From positions 5,383,655 through 5,447,654 of the forward strand of contig NC_090615.1 of NCBI RefSeq assembly GCF_004359215.1: a DNA stretch of 64,000 nucleotides, read 5' to 3'. Position numbers and translations under genes: made by a program. The notes beneath the pieces are model-generated. The model was not told where the DNA came from. It did not search any database and worked only from the letters and a program-made list of their open reading frames with translations. This DNA is from Bremia lactucae (taxonomy: Eukaryota > Oomycota > Peronosporomycetes > Peronosporales > Peronosporaceae). This document shows positions 59,618-64,000 of this stretch, one piece after another (within the stretch, counting starts at the first letter, position 1; each line of letters starts with the position of its first letter).

Positions 59618-60736
59618 GAGGCAATCGACGGTGACGCAGTTGAGTTTGACAATGTATTGTACCGACGCAAAATGCTTTACCTTTTTTTTTCAACATTTTA
59701 AAACCATAAAACGGAAAAAAAAAAGTTATTTTTTTGTATATCTTGACAAGCCCAATCAATGCTGGTAATTTCAATGCAATCTCCAATACAAATTTAATTT
59801 AAGATGTATTGCATTTTCAATCGTCGCTTTGAAATTCTGCGCATCAAGTTTGTGCGAAAGGCTGTTGCTTACCATGCTACGACCTGTTTTCTGAGCTAAG
59901 CTTTATAAAAGGAAATTTCTTCGAGAACTACAGCAATAGAAGTGTGATTGTTACAATCGTGCAACTTGTGTAAACGATTGAAGATTACAAACAAGGACTT
60001 GGTGGCAAAGAAAAGACGAAAGTCGCATTTTACTCGTGTTATGACAAAAGTCCGATTTTTAAAGCTAAATTCTTTTTTTAGTGACAACTTAAAAGATGCC
60101 TGCAGCAATTCTGATAATTATTACAGCGATAAGCCCAAGAGGACGTTGCATGTCAGAAAAAAAGATAGGATCTCGCAAAGATCGACGTTTAAGTTGCATA
60201 GCCCCTCGATTACGGATGAATCTCTGTGCATTTTAGTCACGATAACTGGGCTCACAATTTCCATTTTTAAGATGTGAAAGAGGACAACAACCACAAGTCG
60301 TTGTACGCATCCGCATAGTTTAGTGTCCAAAGATGTAATACTTGCCTTTTCTCGGGGAGGCGACACGTCGGTGAGCCGCCAAAAACAAGCGAGCAAAGAT
60401 GTGCCGTATAGTGATTAAGGCTTTTTAAAGACCACTTAAGACAAGAGCGATACAGCACCGTTAAAAAGGACAACGTGAGATCGTTCGACAACACGATTGA
60501 CCACCGACTTGACGTGTCAGCTATTTAGCTGAGCCTTTGCGAGGACACAACAAAGTCCCATCTCAAGAACAAAGCCTTGCTTGAGACGAGTTTAATCCAA
60601 TGAGAGCGTAGAAAAAGGTTTTAACGTAGACTACGGACCACTTAAAAGACCGTATTGTAGTCCAAAGAGTGGAATTCTACAATGCGCATCGTCTGTTCGA
60701 TGCTTCCTTCTTACTCGACACGTCTCTTTAAATCCA
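59618..60736. other. Intergenic, no gene seen
   Basis: AT-rich at first, then opposing short frames without motifs. It must contain the promoter of the following gene. Confidence 0.6.
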
Positions 60737-63544
60737 ATGTGGGCAAATAGCAGTATGATCAGTGAAAGTGGGTGTAGTGAAAGTTCACGAGGGGTTCGTC
60801 TCACGTGCGACTCTAAGCAACGACGATTGACTATAACGCAAGAAGCAAACACGTCGCAAGCGTTGGGCTGGAACCTCCAAGTGTCGGACCAAGACCTCGT
60901 AACGGATCTCTTGGCAACGCTTCCAAAGCTCAAAGCTGCCGTCGACGACCATGAAAATCGAGCCCCAAATTGGCTTCGCAAATCCAAGAGTGGCGACGCA
61001 GTCGAAGTCTACGAGCTCCTTCCAACTCGCGATGGCAAAGGCGATGATATGGATCTCGTCCACTCAATCGTCGCTACCATTGAAATTGAGTGTCATTTAA
61101 ACGAAGTATTAAATGTCTTGACAAGCCACAAGACAAATCACGACTTGGAAGCGTCCATGCGTGCGATTATTCCCAAGAAAAAGATTCGACAAGGCGAAGT
61201 ATTGCTCGAACCCCATGCCACAACATTGGATGGAGCTCCCATTCGACAATCCCACGTCCCTTCGAATCCAAAAACAACTCGCACCGACCCAGACGACGCG
61301 GAGCGCAAAGTGCTCATCAGTGTCAGTATGACGCGCTTTAAATCCAAGCGACGACTGGATGTTCGAGGCCGGTTACGCAATCGCCATCAACGATTACAAA
61401 AGTTGTGTCTCGCGACGCTCACGCATCCGTTTGAAGGCAAACAACGCGCCGTTCATGTGATCAAGACACTGCCACGATCCGTGCATGATCAACTCGCACC
61501 GATTGACGAGAAACACCAGAGTCGATCCGTTCTTGGGAGTGGCCTTCGTGGTCTCGATCATATTTCCGTTGGTTTTGATATCCAGACACGAACCGTGCAT
61601 TGTATTGGACCACGAGGCGCTGTCCAATCGACACGAATCATTGCTCACGGATACGCGTCCGTCACGCCGCCCGAACACTTTGGTCGGCAACAACAACGGA
61701 CCATGACAACGTATAGTCCCTCGGAATTGGCGTCGTATCGCTCGGCGCACGCAAATGCCGAAGCCAAGCACGTGATTGAGCTCTTGACGACGTCTCTCAT
61801 GCAATTTGAACGTGTCATTCGTCGTCGACGACTGGGTTTGCAAACCTTTATGAAAAACCACCCACGAGACCGCGACACTAGTCATCGTGTCCAAACGTGT
61901 GAAGTCTGCAACCATCGGTTCTCAATCCTACGACGGGAATTCTACTGTCAACTCTGTGGCCACGTGTGTTGCGGCGAGTGCTCGAAACTGTACGAAGTCG
62001 AAGAATCGGTCGGTCATGTCACGAAAAAGCGGCTCTGTGTGCGCTGCCTTACGAATGTCAACTCGTGTGTATTTGAAGACGAAGACTTTATGACGGCGCT
62101 TGGTCCAGCGGTGATTCATGACGACGACGAGCACGACGTTGAAAATACAAGTGACGACTGTGGCCGTCGTGATTACAACGATACGTACGCAAGTATTGGC
62201 TCGACAGTCGCGTGTTCCGAATTTGAAAGCGGGGACACTCCCGACGATCCCGACGTCCCACGCGACACCAAAAGGGAGCACTCTCGAGCTTTACAAACAC
62301 TCGATCGGCTGGTGAACCTTTCGTCTCAAACGTTTAAGAAACCAAGTTGTTTCGAACGCTCGCGGCTTACCAAGTCACAATTGTATCAGCAATCAAACGC
62401 GTCGTCTTTTGCGTCAATGCAAAGTGATTGTACGCAACCCTCGCTCCAAGCGTCGCAAGTTCACGAGTCACCGAGTCGGTATTCACAGAACGCACGCGAA
62501 TTGAAAGATTCTCAACTCACACAGAGCCAGTTGAGTCAAACGCAGTCGGAATCGCCGCGGAAATCCCATTACCGACAAAGTCACGAGTACGTATCCAACC
62601 ACGCTCGGACACGAGACACGCAACTTACACAGAGCCAGCTAAGTCAATCCCACTCCCGCTTTCAAGACACCCAACGTCAACTGCACCACTCGTCACAGTA
62701 TCAATTCCACGACTCGCATGTACCTCCTCGTCAACTCGGTCAATCCCACTCGGATCGTCGTCAACTCCAATCGAAAAACAAATCGTCCCACCTTCCTTTG
62801 AACCGATATAGCCATCATCCAATCCATCACCCGTCTCGCTTTCAACAAACCTCGAATGACGAAAGCGTTGTCGCACAGCTTCGTGCAGATGTCGAAGATC
62901 ATCTCAAACGAACGCTTCGCGCCACATTTCACGAAACGAAACAAAATTTATCGGGTCCGAATGAATCGCAATTTTCCATTGCACCTCCTGAACGCGATTA
63001 TCAATTGGAATTTGATGGAAGTCAAACAATGTCGCCTTCCCATCCGTTGCCACCAAAGCCGCTACCAGCTCAAGAGCGAAGACGATTGCAATACGTTATA
63101 AGCTCAGGGGCTCTAAGCCCGACGTACGATCGTAGTGCCTTGAACATGTTGGCACAAATTGGGGCCGCGCACTTAAACTGTCCACTGGGATACGTGACTA
63201 TGATTGACGAATTTACGCAATACGTTGTTGGACTGCACCCCCACGGAGCCATTGGAATGTCCCTCCCTCGTGAAGAATCAATGTGCTCGTACACAATTTA
63301 TCACGAACGTCCGTTAGTCGTGAAAAATGCTTTGAATGACATTCGATTTAGCCACATGGGGTTTGTGAGCCAAACGGGACTTCGATTTTATGCGGGATTC
63401 CCAATTCGAGCACCGGATAGTGCCGTGGTGGCGACACTTTGTGCTGCGGATTATAAGCCGCACAAATTCATTTCGGCGAAACAGTATGCCGAAATGGAGG
63501 CATTGGCCGACTTGGCAAGTACGCTCATTATCACTCGAGAGTAG
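60737..63544 (+). CDS. FYVE-like zinc finger and GAF domain protein
   Basis: 935 residues, intronless. The N-terminal 350 residues look like the START-like region of oomycete FYVE proteins (IVATIEIECHLNEVLNVLTS). A zinc finger begins at residue 388: CEVCNHRF, then RREFYCQLCGHVCCGEC and LCVRC. Its RREFYCQ differs from the canonical RRHHCR that binds PI3P, so lipid binding is uncertain. Residues about 540-730 are Ser/Gln/His-rich with a twice-repeated TQSQLSQ. The last 150 residues form a GAF domain (LNCPLGYVTMIDEFTQYVVG, then GFPIRAPDSAVVATLCA). It probably has an endosomal or phosphoinositide-linked role, with ligand sensing through GAF. Confidence 0.9.
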   Translation: MWANSSMISESGCSESSRGVRLTCDSKQRRLTITQEANTSQALGWNLQVSDQDLVTDLLATLPKLKAAVDDHENRAPNWLRKSKSGDAVEVYELLPTRDGKGDDMDLVHSIVATIEIECHLNEVLNVLTSHKTNHDLEASMRAIIPKKKIRQGEVLLEPHATTLDGAPIRQSHVPSNPKTTRTDPDDAERKVLISVSMTRFKSKRRLDVRGRLRNRHQRLQKLCLATLTHPFEGKQRAVHVIKTLPRSVHDQLAPIDEKHQSRSVLGSGLRGLDHISVGFDIQTRTVHCIGPRGAVQSTRIIAHGYASVTPPEHFGRQQQRTMTTYSPSELASYRSAHANAEAKHVIELLTTSLMQFERVIRRRRLGLQTFMKNHPRDRDTSHRVQTCEVCNHRFSILRREFYCQLCGHVCCGECSKLYEVEESVGHVTKKRLCVRCLTNVNSCVFEDEDFMTALGPAVIHDDDEHDVENTSDDCGRRDYNDTYASIGSTVACSEFESGDTPDDPDVPRDTKREHSRALQTLDRLVNLSSQTFKKPSCFERSRLTKSQLYQQSNASSFASMQSDCTQPSLQASQVHESPSRYSQNARELKDSQLTQSQLSQTQSESPRKSHYRQSHEYVSNHARTRDTQLTQSQLSQSHSRFQDTQRQLHHSSQYQFHDSHVPPRQLGQSHSDRRQLQSKNKSSHLPLNRYSHHPIHHPSRFQQTSNDESVVAQLRADVEDHLKRTLRATFHETKQNLSGPNESQFSIAPPERDYQLEFDGSQTMSPSHPLPPKPLPAQERRRLQYVISSGALSPTYDRSALNMLAQIGAAHLNCPLGYVTMIDEFTQYVVGLHPHGAIGMSLPREESMCSYTIYHERPLVVKNALNDIRFSHMGFVSQTGLRFYAGFPIRAPDSAVVATLCAADYKPHKFISAKQYAEMEALADLASTLIITRE

Positions 63545-63965
63545 TAAACATGATTTTTAGTAGGCAATTCGAAATAAGTTACATTCGAGTTTGAAAATCG
63601 ACACTAAGACCATTTAGTGTAAAACTAAAATACTCATTATATATTCTCATATCGACAAAAAAATTCGGCCATGTATGAGGAAAGCTTGGTAAGGGAATGG
63701 TTATTCCTTCGGTTTGGTCCACACTTTTTGCGCTAATGAAAAACCGAGCTTTGCAAATAGCGAATACAAGCAAATATTAAATTGCGATACAGGCCAACCC
63801 GATTCAAAGAAGCAAGAATTTTATGTTAGGTAATGTGATTAATGCCACAGACCAAGTAAATGGTATTTATTAGATTTTGATAGATTCAAAGGCAGTCGCC
63901 TTGACGTATAGCACGCAGATTGACGTACTTTATAAGTAGCTAGTGATGTTTCGAGGGCTATTAAT
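63545..63965. other. Intergenic, no gene seen
   Basis: AT-rich sequence without open frames of note. Confidence 0.6.
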
Positions 63966-64000
63966 GAAACGGGGCACTGCCGACTTGTACTGCTTCTGTA
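63966..64000. repeat. Edge of an LTR of the 12.5/43.0-kb family
   Basis: TGAAACGGGGCACTGCCGAC and the following bases match the start of 43010-43446 read on the plus strand. The rest lies outside the window. Confidence 0.8.

Overview
The window looks like an oomycete nuclear genome (a Phytophthora or downy-mildew relative). The evidence is the lineage-typical GPCR-phosphatidylinositol-phosphate-kinase fusion, a large FYVE-like/GAF protein, short GT-AG introns of about 52-92 bp in compact genes, head-to-head gene pairs, and abundant decayed Ty3/gypsy, copia-like and LINE elements. The species cannot be fixed from the sequence alone. There are three N gaps: 34444-34543, 46589-47435 and 53617-53716.

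Layout. Positions 1-1999 are an apparently exact inverted copy of 35259-37257. They carry a small coiled-coil membrane-protein gene and the 5' end of a nuclease gene. Positions 2000 to about 2870 read as a base-by-base mixture of two other sequences in the window, most likely a consensus artefact. From 3.0 to 13.0 kb there is dead transposon sequence on the minus strand: a LINE (about 3.2-8.75 kb) abutting a Ty3/gypsy element whose 5' LTR is 12550-12982. From 13.0 to 15.6 kb I see no confident gene.

The first gene island (15.6-33.2 kb) holds a non-RD protein kinase, condensin II subunit NCAPG2 head-to-head with chaperonin subunit CCT1, a PA-TM-RING ubiquitin ligase, the GPCR-PIP kinase, a small membrane protein, ribosomal protein L15 and a divergent AUH-like enoyl-CoA hydratase. 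At 33.2-35.2 kb are a minisatellite and retroelement scraps. The second island (35.3-41.8 kb) holds the coiled-coil protein, a mitochondrial PPR-CDIN1-type nuclease fusion, an MFS sugar-transporter-like protein and a HINT3-like HIT protein. From 42 to 56 kb there are LTR-retrotransposon remains, including a minus-strand chromodomain gypsy element whose 3' part is overlapped by a long antisense reading frame. The third island (56.3-63.6 kb) has a truncated cystathionine beta-synthase pseudogene ending in a fold-back, a MATE transporter and the FYVE-like/GAF protein. An LTR of the 12.5/43.0-kb family begins at the right edge.

The host genes are not one pathway. They are housekeeping (L15, CCT1, NCAPG2, AUH), membrane signalling or trafficking (PIP kinase, FYVE-like, PA-RING) and transport (MFS, MATE). 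The main points are the PPR-CDIN1 fusion, the antisense frame in the gypsy element, and the strong evidence that the left 3 kb is assembly-affected.
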